Origin: an uncultured Acidimicrobiales bacterium
GTDB lineage: Bacteria > Actinomycetota > Acidimicrobiia > Acidimicrobiales > SZUA-35
NCBI GenBank assembly: GCA_938029215.1
Contig: CALHFG010000015.1
Location: 78,393 to 126,125, forward strand
Direction: 5' to 3'
Length of the DNA stretch: 47,733 bases
Positions 40,346 through 47,733 of the stretch are shown piece by piece. Position numbers and translations under genes: made by a program. Each line of letters opens with the position of its first letter. Position 1 is the first letter of the stretch. A model generated the notes under the pieces. That model saw nothing but the letters and a program-made list of their open reading frames with translations. It made no database searches and was not told the DNA's origin.

Positions 40346-43300
40346 TCATCGAGGCGGTTCAGGGCCCTCGTTACGTTTGCGTTTCAGCAGCTCGTTGACC
40401 GTGCTTGCATTGCCCGGGGCCGACGGGGGAGCGGGGCGTTTGGGAGCTTTGGGCGCCGAAGGTGCCGACGGAGGCTTTGGGCTGGCGCCGGTCCCGCCGG
40501 TACGCACCGGTTGGGTCGGGTCGACAGGTGCAACAGGCTTGGTCGGCGGCCGAATGGGCGGCTCGACCGTTTGGCTCGCATCGGTCTCGGTCTCGGACTC
40601 CAGAGGGTTTGCCTGACCGAATTTCGGCAGTCGGGTCTGGAGCTTCGACACTGTTCCCTGGGCTTTCTCCGCTCCGACGGCCAGTGTTCCCGGTCGGAAC
40701 GCAAGGCGACTCACCGCAACCGCCAATGGCCATAGCAGAAGCGCTGCCCAGAGGAACCACTTCGTGAGATCTATGCGACGGCTTCCGGCCACGGTGTTGG
40801 TGGGGTCAAAAATCGTATCGACAGCCGGTTCGAACCGACCGCCGGTGAGTTCGGCGATCTGACGAAGCGTGTCGTCGCCAAGTGGGCGAGGGGCGTACTC
40901 GGCCGGATAGGAGCGGCTCGTGAGGCCGACCCCGCTCCACACCGGTTCGCCCTGGCTGCTGACAGTGGCACCGACGGCGTAGGTTCCTGCCTCGCTGACC
41001 GGCAGTGTCGCCCCGAAGGTGGACCCGTCGATTCGCTCGAGCGGTACGTCGACTCCCTGTCCGTCGGGGCCCGCAACCCGGACCGACGCTTGCGCGTCGT
41101 CGTCCCACGGCTGAACCCCTTCAACCCTCAGCGATAGCTGATCGCCGTCGATCGTTGCGCTCACGCCACCACCGTTTCCACTTGTTGGGAACGTGTCCTT
41201 CACAACACCGGCCCAGAAGTCGGGTGCTTGCTCCCACCCGTTCCAGGCAGCCCCCCAGCGTTCGCCACTGTCGGAGGCCCAAGTGGTCACCCGACCGAGA
41301 CCGATCTGCCAGCTCGCCAGGAGCGGATCCTGATCCGGGCCGATGCGTAGGTCGACTCTGGCTGTTGGCTTGGCGGTCGTGGCGATGTATCCAGCCAACG
41401 GGGGAGAGGACTCCAGGCCCCGCACTGTGGTGGCATTGGAGGTGATGGTCGGCAAGAATTCACCTTCGTTGATGAAGTCTCGGGAGGCCAAGATTGCCTC
41501 TTGCACGATGAGTTCGGGTATCGCACTGAGATCCTTGCCCGGGTAGAAGCGTCCGCCGCCAGCTTCGGCGATGCCCCGCAGGTCGTCGGCGGCACCCTCT
41601 CCCGTTGCGACCACCGACACCGTGATGCCTTCTTGGAACAACGTCGCGGCATCCGCTTCGAGCTGAGCCAGGTGGAACGGCTCGGTAAAGCCGTCAGAGA
41701 AGAAGATGATGTGTTTGAGGTTGGCTTGTGAGTCTCTGAGCTGGCTCGCCGCAGTCTCCAGCGTGTTCTCCACATTGGTTGGACCGTCGGGTTCGAGCTT
41801 GGAGAGGCCGTCGTCGATAACGTCCTGAGACGGGCGCTGTTGAAGGTCGATCACCCACTCGGCCTTGTTGTTGACACTGATGACGCCCACCTCATCGGTA
41901 GCGCTCAGGGCATTGATGGCTCGAGCCGCAGCGTTTTGGGCGATGCTGGTCTTCTTCACTCCGCCGTCTAATTGGTTTTCGCCGCCCAGCCCGTTGAAGT
42001 CGGCATCTTCGGCACAGTGGCAGGCCCCCATCGAGCCGGAGGTGTCGATGGCGAGAACCTCGGCCACGGTCTGTCGACGAAGCGGGTCCAGGATCTCGCT
42101 CACCACTGGGAGAATCTCTTCCAGCGGATGGTCCCGGTAGCCGCCGAGCGCGTAGCTGTGGCTGCCGCCAACGACGACCATTCCCCGGCCGAGGTCTCGT
42201 ACGGCTGCGGTGAGCGCTGTGACGGATGGATCGGCCAGGTCTCGGGCATCGACGTTGACCAGGATGACCGATGCATACTGCACCAGTTCGTCGACCCCGG
42301 GAACGTTGGCGACTGGAATTCGATCTGCCGTTACGCCGCCGGCTTCCAGGGCATCCGCCAAGTCGGCGGCATCGCTGTTTCCCCCGCCGTCCACCACGAG
42401 CACCTTGGTTGCGCCCGCAACCGGAACCGCAGCGAAGGCTCGGTTGTTCGCCCCAACTGCGTCGGCCAGTCCAAAGACCTCCGCGCTGTAACGCAACACC
42501 CCGCTTGCATCGTCGCCGGCTACGTCGGTGAAGAGAATCTCGTTGGTTCCAACCGAGAGTTCGACCTCCTCGGACCCGATGAGCACGCCTTCCCGGCTGA
42601 GCTCGATCCGGGCGGGAGTCTGTGCCGGAGACTCCACCCGAACCTTGATCTGGACCGCGTCACCGACCCGTGCGACCGAAGGAACATCCACCCCTGCGAC
42701 CGCGAGGTCGGTTCCTCGAGGTGGATCGATGACGAACACATCGACGGGCACGTTTTCTGCTGCAAGTCGTTCGGCTTCGTCCATCACGTTTCCGGTGGTG
42801 GCTCGGCCGTCACTCACCAGGACGAGCCGCTTTCGCGCGTCACCCGGGGCCGCAGCAACCCCCAGTCGCAGGGCTGCCGCCAGGTCCGTTCCGGTGGCGT
42901 CTACCTGTACCGAGAGCCCCTCAAACCTCGGGTCGTCGGTGACGATCGACTCGAGCCGGGCGTCGCGTCCGAAGGCAACGACACCAGCAATGTCGTTGTC
43001 GGGCCGATTCGAAAGCGCTTCGCCAACCACCTGCGACGCTCGGCTACGGCCGGCGGGGCCAAGACTGTCGGAGGCGTCGAGCAGGAAGACCGCGCCAACG
43101 GTGTCGGAGGTGCGATTGAAGCCAGGTCCCAGCAGCACGACGATGAGCGCCAGAGCAACCGTGGCTCGTAGCCCGGTCGCGATTTGCCATTGTTTGGGTG
43201 AGACCCCCAACCGTCGGCGAGCGAGGAACCACTCCGCAACCATCAGGGCAAGAAGCAGAAGAACGACTGGCCAGAGTCGAGCGATTTCACCCTGGATCGT

Positions 43301-45013
43301 GTTGGGGCCCTCCCCGCCTTCGGGAACCTCGAAGGGAAGGTCTGGGGCCGGTGCGATCCGGGCTTCCACCGGGTCGGCGTTTACCGCCACGACGATGGGC
43401 ACTCGGCCGTCCTGTTCGATCTGCCAGAATCCCACTCGGCTCGCAGCAGGCGCCGCGGAGCCGGCCGCGATTTCGAAACTGGCGCCACCTGGGGTGGAGA
43501 CCACGGCATCCAGCCGGGGATCGACGGGTAGGTCTGCTCCGAGACGGACGCGGGCGGGCGGGACGGTGGCACTGGTGAGATCGGTGAGCACACGCTGGGC
43601 GAGGATGGGGAAACTCGCCTGGAGAGGGAAGTTGCTCTCGGCATTGGAGAAGCTCTGGTAGACCATCGGCGCCTCGAGGGTTGGCGCGAGAGCGAGCAAC
43701 GGTGCCCCCTCTGCGCCGAGAACCACTTGAGACTCCGGCGAAAGTTCAATGGTCTGGGCCCGCGCCAGCAACACCTCCGACAGGTCCAGGCCGTTGACCA
43801 AACCCACATCGGAGCGGATGAGCGTCAGTGCAGGTCGCTCCGTCTCGCCTGTCACATCCACGGTCCCCGGCAAGCCGTTGGGCGGGATGATGGCCCAGGT
43901 GGGCGCCGGGAGAACAGCGGGGAGGTCCACGCGATGCGCCACGACCACGTCGGTCTGAGCTGGCATCGCGGCAGAGAAGTCGGCTGATTTCGTGACCGTG
44001 ACACCCGGAATGACAGACAGCGCAGTCTCGAGGAATGGATCGTCTACACCCACCCACCACACGTCGATCTCCGGGGATCGAGACACGGTGGCAACGGCAC
44101 GGTTGTCGAGTGCATAAATATCTTCGGGTTCGAGAAAAGCCTCGATCTTCTCGCCTGCTGGAAGGTTGAGGCTGAGGTTCTGCACCTCTCCACCGGCGAG
44201 ATCAACCGCCTGAGTGACTGCCGTCTTACCATCGACATCGATTCGGATCGTTTGGCCAGCTGACTGTCCTCCGTAGTGACGAATGCTGACCCGTGCGACC
44301 AACCCACCAGGCGCAGGTTCCACCGTGAGCTGGCTGATTCCCCGATTTGCCCCGTCTCGTCCGATCTGTTCGTATCGGGTTCCCGGCGGTGCCAGCCGCA
44401 GATCGGCGTCTGCGATCCCGCCGTCGCTGATGAGCACAACGCGGCTCGGGCGGTCTCCGGTATCGAGGCCGGCGGCCAACGCGAACGCGCCCGCGAAGTC
44501 ACCCTCACCGGGGAAGACTTCGATTCGACCAAGGGCATCGCGAAAGGCAGCAGCTTCCGACGAGCGGGTCAGGGTGGCGCGGGCACGATCGCCAGCGATG
44601 ACGAGCGATGCCTCCCCATTGAGGGGTAGTTGATCGCGTAGTTCTTCGGCCCGTTCTCGGGCATCGGCGATCCGGTCGGGTGAGCCGTCGGTCGAGAGCA
44701 TTGATCCGGATGCATCGACCACAAAGATTGTGTGCTCGGCGAGCGGGAGGTCGGTGAATTGCACCGGTCGCGCCAGCAAGATAGCCAGTAGGAGAGCACC
44801 CAGCACCTGAGCGGCGAGCAACCAGCTCGGTTGGAGTCGTTGCCATGGTTTTGCTGCTGTGACCGGGCGATTGACCTTGCGCCAAAGGAACAGGGCCGCA
44901 ACCGTCTGTTGCACCCGTCGAGGTCGCAGGATGTGCATGGCGATGATCGGAATGACCAACAGGCCAGCCAAAAGGCCAGCGGGATTCGCGAGGCCCCATC
45001 CTCCGAGGTTCAT
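40346..45013 (-). CDS. Giant BatA-VWA-amidotransferase-like-VWA fusion protein (1555 residues)
   Basis: Residues 1-600 form a complete BatA-type aerotolerance protein: membrane segments at 9-28 and 64-82, a VWA domain with MIDAS D100-A-S-G-S104, a long extracellular region and a membrane segment at 582-597. Residues 600-1440 look like a second, normally separate protein. It has a membrane segment (616-632), a VWA with D646-A-S-D-S650, a class I amidotransferase-like fold (VVVGGSHSYALGGY, 946-959) and a third VWA with D990-T-S-G-S994 carrying an unusual CHC insertion. A membrane segment follows (1418-1436), then a Pro-rich cytoplasmic tail. The ATG overlaps the DUF58 stop (ATGA). It is the last gene of the second MoxR operon. 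Confidence 0.9.
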   Translation of the reverse strand: MNLGGWGLANPAGLLAGLLVIPIIAMHILRPRRVQQTVAALFLWRKVNRPVTAAKPWQRLQPSWLLAAQVLGALLLAILLARPVQFTDLPLAEHTIFVVDASGSMLSTDGSPDRIADARERAEELRDQLPLNGEASLVIAGDRARATLTRSSEAAAFRDALGRIEVFPGEGDFAGAFALAAGLDTGDRPSRVVLISDGGIADADLRLAPPGTRYEQIGRDGANRGISQLTVEPAPGGLVARVSIRHYGGQSAGQTIRIDVDGKTAVTQAVDLAGGEVQNLSLNLPAGEKIEAFLEPEDIYALDNRAVATVSRSPEIDVWWVGVDDPFLETALSVIPGVTVTKSADFSAAMPAQTDVVVAHRVDLPAVLPAPTWAIIPPNGLPGTVDVTGETERPALTLIRSDVGLVNGLDLSEVLLARAQTIELSPESQVVLGAEGAPLLALAPTLEAPMVYQSFSNAESNFPLQASFPILAQRVLTDLTSATVPPARVRLGADLPVDPRLDAVVSTPGGASFEIAAGSAAPAASRVGFWQIEQDGRVPIVVAVNADPVEARIAPAPDLPFEVPEGGEGPNTIQGEIARLWPVVLLLLALMVAEWFLARRRLGVSPKQWQIATGLRATVALALIVVLLGPGFNRTSDTVGAVFLLDASDSLGPAGRSRASQVVGEALSNRPDNDIAGVVAFGRDARLESIVTDDPRFEGLSVQVDATGTDLAAALRLGVAAAPGDARKRLVLVSDGRATTGNVMDEAERLAAENVPVDVFVIDPPRGTDLAVAGVDVPSVARVGDAVQIKVRVESPAQTPARIELSREGVLIGSEEVELSVGTNEILFTDVAGDDASGVLRYSAEVFGLADAVGANNRAFAAVPVAGATKVLVVDGGGNSDAADLADALEAGGVTADRIPVANVPGVDELVQYASVILVNVDARDLADPSVTALTAAVRDLGRGMVVVGGSHSYALGGYRDHPLEEILPVVSEILDPLRRQTVAEVLAIDTSGSMGACHCAEDADFNGLGGENQLDGGVKKTSIAQNAAARAINALSATDEVGVISVNNKAEWVIDLQQRPSQDVIDDGLSKLEPDGPTNVENTLETAASQLRDSQANLKHIIFFSDGFTEPFHLAQLEADAATLFQEGITVSVVATGEGAADDLRGIAEAGGGRFYPGKDLSAIPELIVQEAILASRDFINEGEFLPTITSNATTVRGLESSPPLAGYIATTAKPTARVDLRIGPDQDPLLASWQIGLGRVTTWASDSGERWGAAWNGWEQAPDFWAGVVKDTFPTSGNGGGVSATIDGDQLSLRVEGVQPWDDDAQASVRVAGPDGQGVDVPLERIDGSTFGATLPVSEAGTYAVGATVSSQGEPVWSGVGLTSRSYPAEYAPRPLGDDTLRQIAELTGGRFEPAVDTIFDPTNTVAGSRRIDLTKWFLWAALLLWPLAVAVSRLAFRPGTLAVGAEKAQGTVSKLQTRLPKFGQANPLESETETDASQTVEPPIRPPTKPVAPVDPTQPVRTGGTGASPKPPSAPSAPKAPKRPAPPSAPGNASTVNELLKRKRNEGPEPPR

Positions 45014-45870
45014 CGCAGAACCCCTTCGGTTCGCCAGGCCGACAGAAGCACATCTTCGAGCGCTTCGTCGGTAAAGACCCGGGCATACCCTCCACCGGCC
45101 GATCGAACACGGCTCGCAACCTCATCAATCCATGATGTTGCCATTTGGGAATAGTCCTCGACCACCTGGGCGGACAAGGAAACCTCAACCCGGGCACCGG
45201 ACTCGGCATCCACCAGCTCAAGATCGCCCGTGATATCCGGGTAAATGTCGCCGCGGTCAAGAATCTGCACGACGGCCAGGTCGCCGCGGCGAGCTGGCAG
45301 TCGACGCACCCCCTGCTCCCACTCGATGGTCAAGAGGTCGCTGAGCACGATGGTGATGCCCGGTGGGCCGGGTTGGCTGAGAAGTTGTGTCACCGCGCTC
45401 GCGAACGGACTTTCGCCGCCGGCTTCCAACCGCTCCAAAATGTCGAACAGTTGGCCGATCGCCGAGCGTCCCAGCAGCCGCGGCGATCGAGACTGCGAGG
45501 GAAACGAATGCACCGTGACGACATCTCGCCGCGTGAGCGAGACAAACCCAACCGCGGCTGCCAATTGTTTGGCTCGCTGAAGCTTGTCACCCTGCATCGA
45601 AGCGCTTGTGTCGATCAGAATGCGGACCGTAACGTCGTCCTCAGCCTCAAACAGTTTGAGTAACAACTTGTCGAGGCGCGCGAACGCAAACTGGTCGATT
45701 CGTCGAAGGTCATCACCCGGTGTGTATTCGCGGTAGTCCGCGAAATCTAACGAGGTTCCGTGACGAGGCGAACGGTGGTCACCCGTTAGCCCGCCCGCGA
45801 GCCGACGTCGCGTTCCCAATTGCAGTCGTTCGAGGCGGGCGATGAGACGCTTGTCGAGGAGTTCGGTCAT
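45010..45870 (-). CDS. DUF58 protein, second copy (MIDAS intact)
   Basis: The protein has 286 residues. FADYREYTPGDDLRRIDQ (about 43-60) is the family signature. The VWA-like domain has an intact MIDAS, D87-T-S89-A-S91, unlike the copy at 28222-29184. IVLSDLLTIEW supplies a later acidic motif. It lies between moxR and the giant VWA gene and overlaps the latter's start by four bases, so the two are made together. It probably links the ATPase to the membrane VWA protein. Confidence 0.92.
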   Translation of the reverse strand: MTELLDKRLIARLERLQLGTRRRLAGGLTGDHRSPRHGTSLDFADYREYTPGDDLRRIDQFAFARLDKLLLKLFEAEDDVTVRILIDTSASMQGDKLQRAKQLAAAVGFVSLTRRDVVTVHSFPSQSRSPRLLGRSAIGQLFDILERLEAGGESPFASAVTQLLSQPGPPGITIVLSDLLTIEWEQGVRRLPARRGDLAVVQILDRGDIYPDITGDLELVDAESGARVEVSLSAQVVEDYSQMATSWIDEVASRVRSAGGGYARVFTDEALEDVLLSAWRTEGVLR

Positions 45871-45910
45871 CGCGACCTAGAACCCGGCGCCAGTAATGGG
45901 GGAGCGTGTC

Positions 45911-46951
45911 TCATGGTGCGCCTCGAACGCCGCTCCCGGCGGGGGCGACAGAAGCCAAAACACTGTCAACTAGGGTGTCGGCGGTAACGCCGTCGGCGGT
46001 GGCCTCATAGCCCAACACGAGCCGGTGCCGCAGAGCCCCTGAAGCGACCGCTCGAATGTCCTCGACGCTGACATTCGGCCGGCCCTCGATGAGCGCGTTA
46101 GCCTTCCCACTCAGGATCAGCGACTGGACCCCCCGAGGTGAGGCTCCAAACCGCACGTAGCTGCGAACATCGCCGGGTGCAGTGCCCTGGTCGGGATGGC
46201 TCGCGACGACGAGGTCGACGGCGTAGCGAGTGACGTGAGCCGGCACCGGAACCTCACGGGTGAGCGAAATCATCTGCTGCAATGTCGGCGCATCACATAC
46301 CGGTTTCGCCTCGGCCTGAACCGCCCCGGTGGTTCGCTCGACAACAGCTACCAGGTCCTCGGCCGATGGAAACGGAACGAGCACTTTGGTAAGAAAACGG
46401 TCTAGCTGCGCTTCGGGCAGCGGGTAGGTCCCGTCCATCTCTACCGGGTTCTGGGTTGCCATCACCAGGAATGGCCGGGGCAGCGGGCGAGTCTCGCCCG
46501 CAACGGTTACCGCCCGTTCCTGCATTGCTTCCAGCATTGCCGACTGGGTCTTCGGGGTTGCGCGGTTGATCTCGTCGGCGAGAACCAGGTTGGCGTTTAT
46601 CGGGCCACTGCGAAACTGGAATTCGCGAGCGCCTCCTTCGCTTTGATGCAGGACCTGTGTACCCGTGATGTCCGCGGGCATGAGGTCGGGGGTGAATTGG
46701 ATGCGGCTCCATGGCATGTCCATGGCATCGGCAAGTGTCTTGAGCAGCATTGTCTTGCCAAGACCGGGAACACCTTCCAACAACACGTGTCCCTCGGCCA
46801 GCAAGGCCAGGAGAACGCTTCGAACCAGCCCTGTCTGGCCCACGATGACCGTGCCGATTTCGGCCCGGATCCGCTCGACGGTCGCCGACACATCGGCTGG
46901 CGTCATGATGGGTCCGGACGAAGAATGAGCAGAAGGTTGTTCAAAGGACAT
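45911..46951 (-). CDS. MoxR-family AAA+ ATPase, second copy
   Basis: The protein has 346 residues. Walker A is GVPGLGKT at 60-67. FTPDLMPADITGT, VLADEINRATPKTQ (Walker B), ATQNPVEMDGTYPLPEAQLDRF and FGASPRGVQSL (sensor 2) follow in order. It lacks the long disordered tail of the copy at 29181-30464. AGGAG lies six bases before the ATG. Its stop is 40 bases ahead of the DUF58 start. It should drive assembly or remodelling of the DUF58 and VWA partners. Confidence 0.95.
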   Translation of the reverse strand: MSFEQPSAHSSSGPIMTPADVSATVERIRAEIGTVIVGQTGLVRSVLLALLAEGHVLLEGVPGLGKTMLLKTLADAMDMPWSRIQFTPDLMPADITGTQVLHQSEGGAREFQFRSGPINANLVLADEINRATPKTQSAMLEAMQERAVTVAGETRPLPRPFLVMATQNPVEMDGTYPLPEAQLDRFLTKVLVPFPSAEDLVAVVERTTGAVQAEAKPVCDAPTLQQMISLTREVPVPAHVTRYAVDLVVASHPDQGTAPGDVRSYVRFGASPRGVQSLILSGKANALIEGRPNVSVEDIRAVASGALRHRLVLGYEATADGVTADTLVDSVLASVAPAGSGVRGAP

Positions 46952-46959
46952 CGGCGCTC

Positions 46960-47733
46960 CTAGAGCTGAGAGAGTTGATCGAAATAGCTGCCAACCAGCT
47001 GCTGCTGGCGGGGAGCGAGCTGGTCGCGCTCGGCGGCGTTTGTGGCCCGGGCGGAATAGTCGCCCACAACATCAGACAAGGGAACCTGCGAGCCCCCGCC
47101 GCGGGTTGGTCCGTCGGCCTGCCCCACGACCTCGCCAGCTTTGTCGCCGGTAAGGGATCCCCCGAGGCTGAGCGGCTCGCCCCGTTCGAGCGCATCAAGA
47201 TCAATGATCGAGCCGCCTTGGTTGTTGCCATCGACATCTGGCTGATCAGATCCACCAGGTGTGCCTTGACCGCCCTGACCAGCGCCGTTGCCTCCCGCTG
47301 CGCCGCCAACTTGGCCGGACGCGCCATCTCCGCCCTGGCCGCCCTGTCCGGCACCTTGGCCTTGGCCCTGGCCCTGGCCCTCGCCTTGGCCTTGGCCTTG
47401 GCCCTGGCCCTGGCCTTCGCCTTGGCCTTGGCCTTCGCCTTGGCCTTGGCCTTGGCCCTGGCCTTGGCCTTCGCCTTGGCCTTGGCCTTCGCCTTGGCCT
47501 TGGCCTTCGCCTTGGCCTTGACCTTGACCCTCGCCTTGGCCCTGGCCTTCGCCTTGGCCCTGGCCTTCGCCTTGGCCCTGGCCTTCGCCTTGGCCCTCGC
47601 CTGCGGCCTGGGCCGCTTGTGCCTGTTGTGCCTGCTGGCCCACCTGGTCAGCGGCAGCCTGCGCGGCAAGCTGTTGGGCAACCGAGTCAGCGTTGGCTTG
47701 TTGTGCCTGCGCCGCCTCACCTAGGGCTGCCTG
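46960..47733 (-). CDS. Gly-Gln/Gly-Glu repeat protein, 5' end beyond the window (partial)
   Basis: The frame stays open to the window edge, so at least 257 residues are seen and the true start is outside. An Ala/Gln-rich helical stretch comes first. About 40 Gly-Gln or Gly-Glu dipeptides follow, then a Gly-rich linker. The C-terminal 70 residues look conserved: IIDLDALERGEPLS, then VVGDYSARATN and a final QQQLVGSYFDQLSQL. The stop is eight bases before the moxR start, so it is the operon's upstream member. The family is unnamed to me. Similar C-termini are known from proteins beside MoxR operons. The GTG at 47643 is not needed as a start. Confidence 0.75.
   Translation of the reverse strand, partial: QAALGEAAQAQQANADSVAQQLAAQAAADQVGQQAQQAQAAQAAGEGQGEGQGQGEGQGQGEGQGQGEGQGQGQGEGQGQGEGQGQGEGQGQGQGQGQGEGQGQGEGQGQGQGQGQGEGQGQGQGQGAGQGGQGGDGASGQVGGAAGGNGAGQGGQGTPGGSDQPDVDGNNQGGSIIDLDALERGEPLSLGGSLTGDKAGEVVGQADGPTRGGGSQVPLSDVVGDYSARATNAAERDQLAPRQQQLVGSYFDQLSQL
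47354..47600. repeat. Hexanucleotide tandem repeat coding for (Gly-Gln/Glu)n
   Basis: About 41 copies of a six-base unit read CCTTGG, CCCTGG, CCTTCG or CCCTCG followed by C on the plus strand. Variation is confined mostly to third codon positions and to one base that switches Gln (CAG/CAA) and Glu (GAG/GAA). The array is in frame with the minus-strand gene and may vary in length between strains. Confidence 0.9.

Noticed and set aside
41972-43661. Two long plus-strand frames (399 and 377 residues) opposite the giant VWA gene
   Set aside because: Both are antisense to motif-rich sequence and have no start signals or domains.
46975-47724. Forward-strand frame encoding long Ala-Leu repeats that look like membrane helices
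   Set aside because: It is the antisense reading of the Gly-Gln/Glu hexamer array. The minus-strand frame has conserved flanking sequence and operon context; the forward one has neither.
1-47733. Mobile elements, CRISPR arrays, tRNA or rRNA genes
   Set aside because: No transposase, integrase, regular direct-repeat array, or tRNA-like cloverleaf was seen in any gap on either strand. The only array is the coding hexamer repeat at 47354-47600.

Overview
The window is a gene-dense, GC-rich chromosomal segment. It most likely comes from an actinobacterium of the class Acidimicrobiia or a close relative. That placement is inferred from gene order and protein character, not from a database search. 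The backbone is the conserved actinobacterial run recG - rsmD - coaD - DivIVA/SepIVA-like - DUF177 - rpmF - plsX - acpP - rnc - mutM-position gene - smc - ftsY. I see no tRNA, rRNA, CRISPR array, insertion sequence or prophage. Apart from 7139-7597, which holds a small gene and a hairpin, there is no stretch above 300 bases without a gene.

Layout. 1-12.9 kb is accessory metabolism and signalling: a malic enzyme end coupled to a ChaN/Tiki-like protein, a PAS-GGDEF diguanylate cyclase, a DUF389 membrane protein, two overlapping CoA-ester lyases of the HpcH/CitE family with deoC upstream, a homocysteine S-methyltransferase, an FHA protein, a PIG-L deacetylase with a coupled membrane protein, a membrane-anchored metallopeptidase, a cold-shock-like small protein and an RlmG-type rRNA methyltransferase. 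12.9-26.5 kb is the conserved backbone. It carries an orphan conservon-type sensor kinase between plsX and acpP, and a Fpg-family protein at the mutM position that has lost every catalytic landmark. 26.5-35.8 kb lies between smc and ftsY: a methyltransferase, a MoxR/DUF58/VWA cassette, an OmpR-type two-component pair, a helix-turn-helix coiled-coil protein, a YbaK-type deacylase and an HtrA protease. After ftsY come a small membrane protein, an ABM monooxygenase, a CcmF-like haem lyase and a divergent sirtuin. 40.3-47.7 kb is a second MoxR/DUF58/VWA operon on the minus strand. Its last gene is a 1555-residue fusion with three VWA MIDAS motifs, and its first visible gene encodes a long Gly-Gln/Gly-Glu repeat protein cut by the window edge.

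Two genome-style signals run through the window. First, at least eleven genes have a TANNNT hexamer exactly 6-7 bases before the start codon and no Shine-Dalgarno, which is what leaderless transcripts with a -10 box look like. Second, four of the eight convergent gene pairs overlap by exactly four bases at their stop codons (three CTAG, one TTAG). Tandem genes are often joined by ATGA, GTGA, TGATG or TAATG overlaps, so translational coupling is common.

The best candidates for undescribed biology are the triple-VWA fusion operon with its repeat protein, the catalytically dismantled Fpg paralogue beside smc, the orphan Cvn-type kinase inside the lipid-synthesis cluster, and the leaderless promoter pattern.
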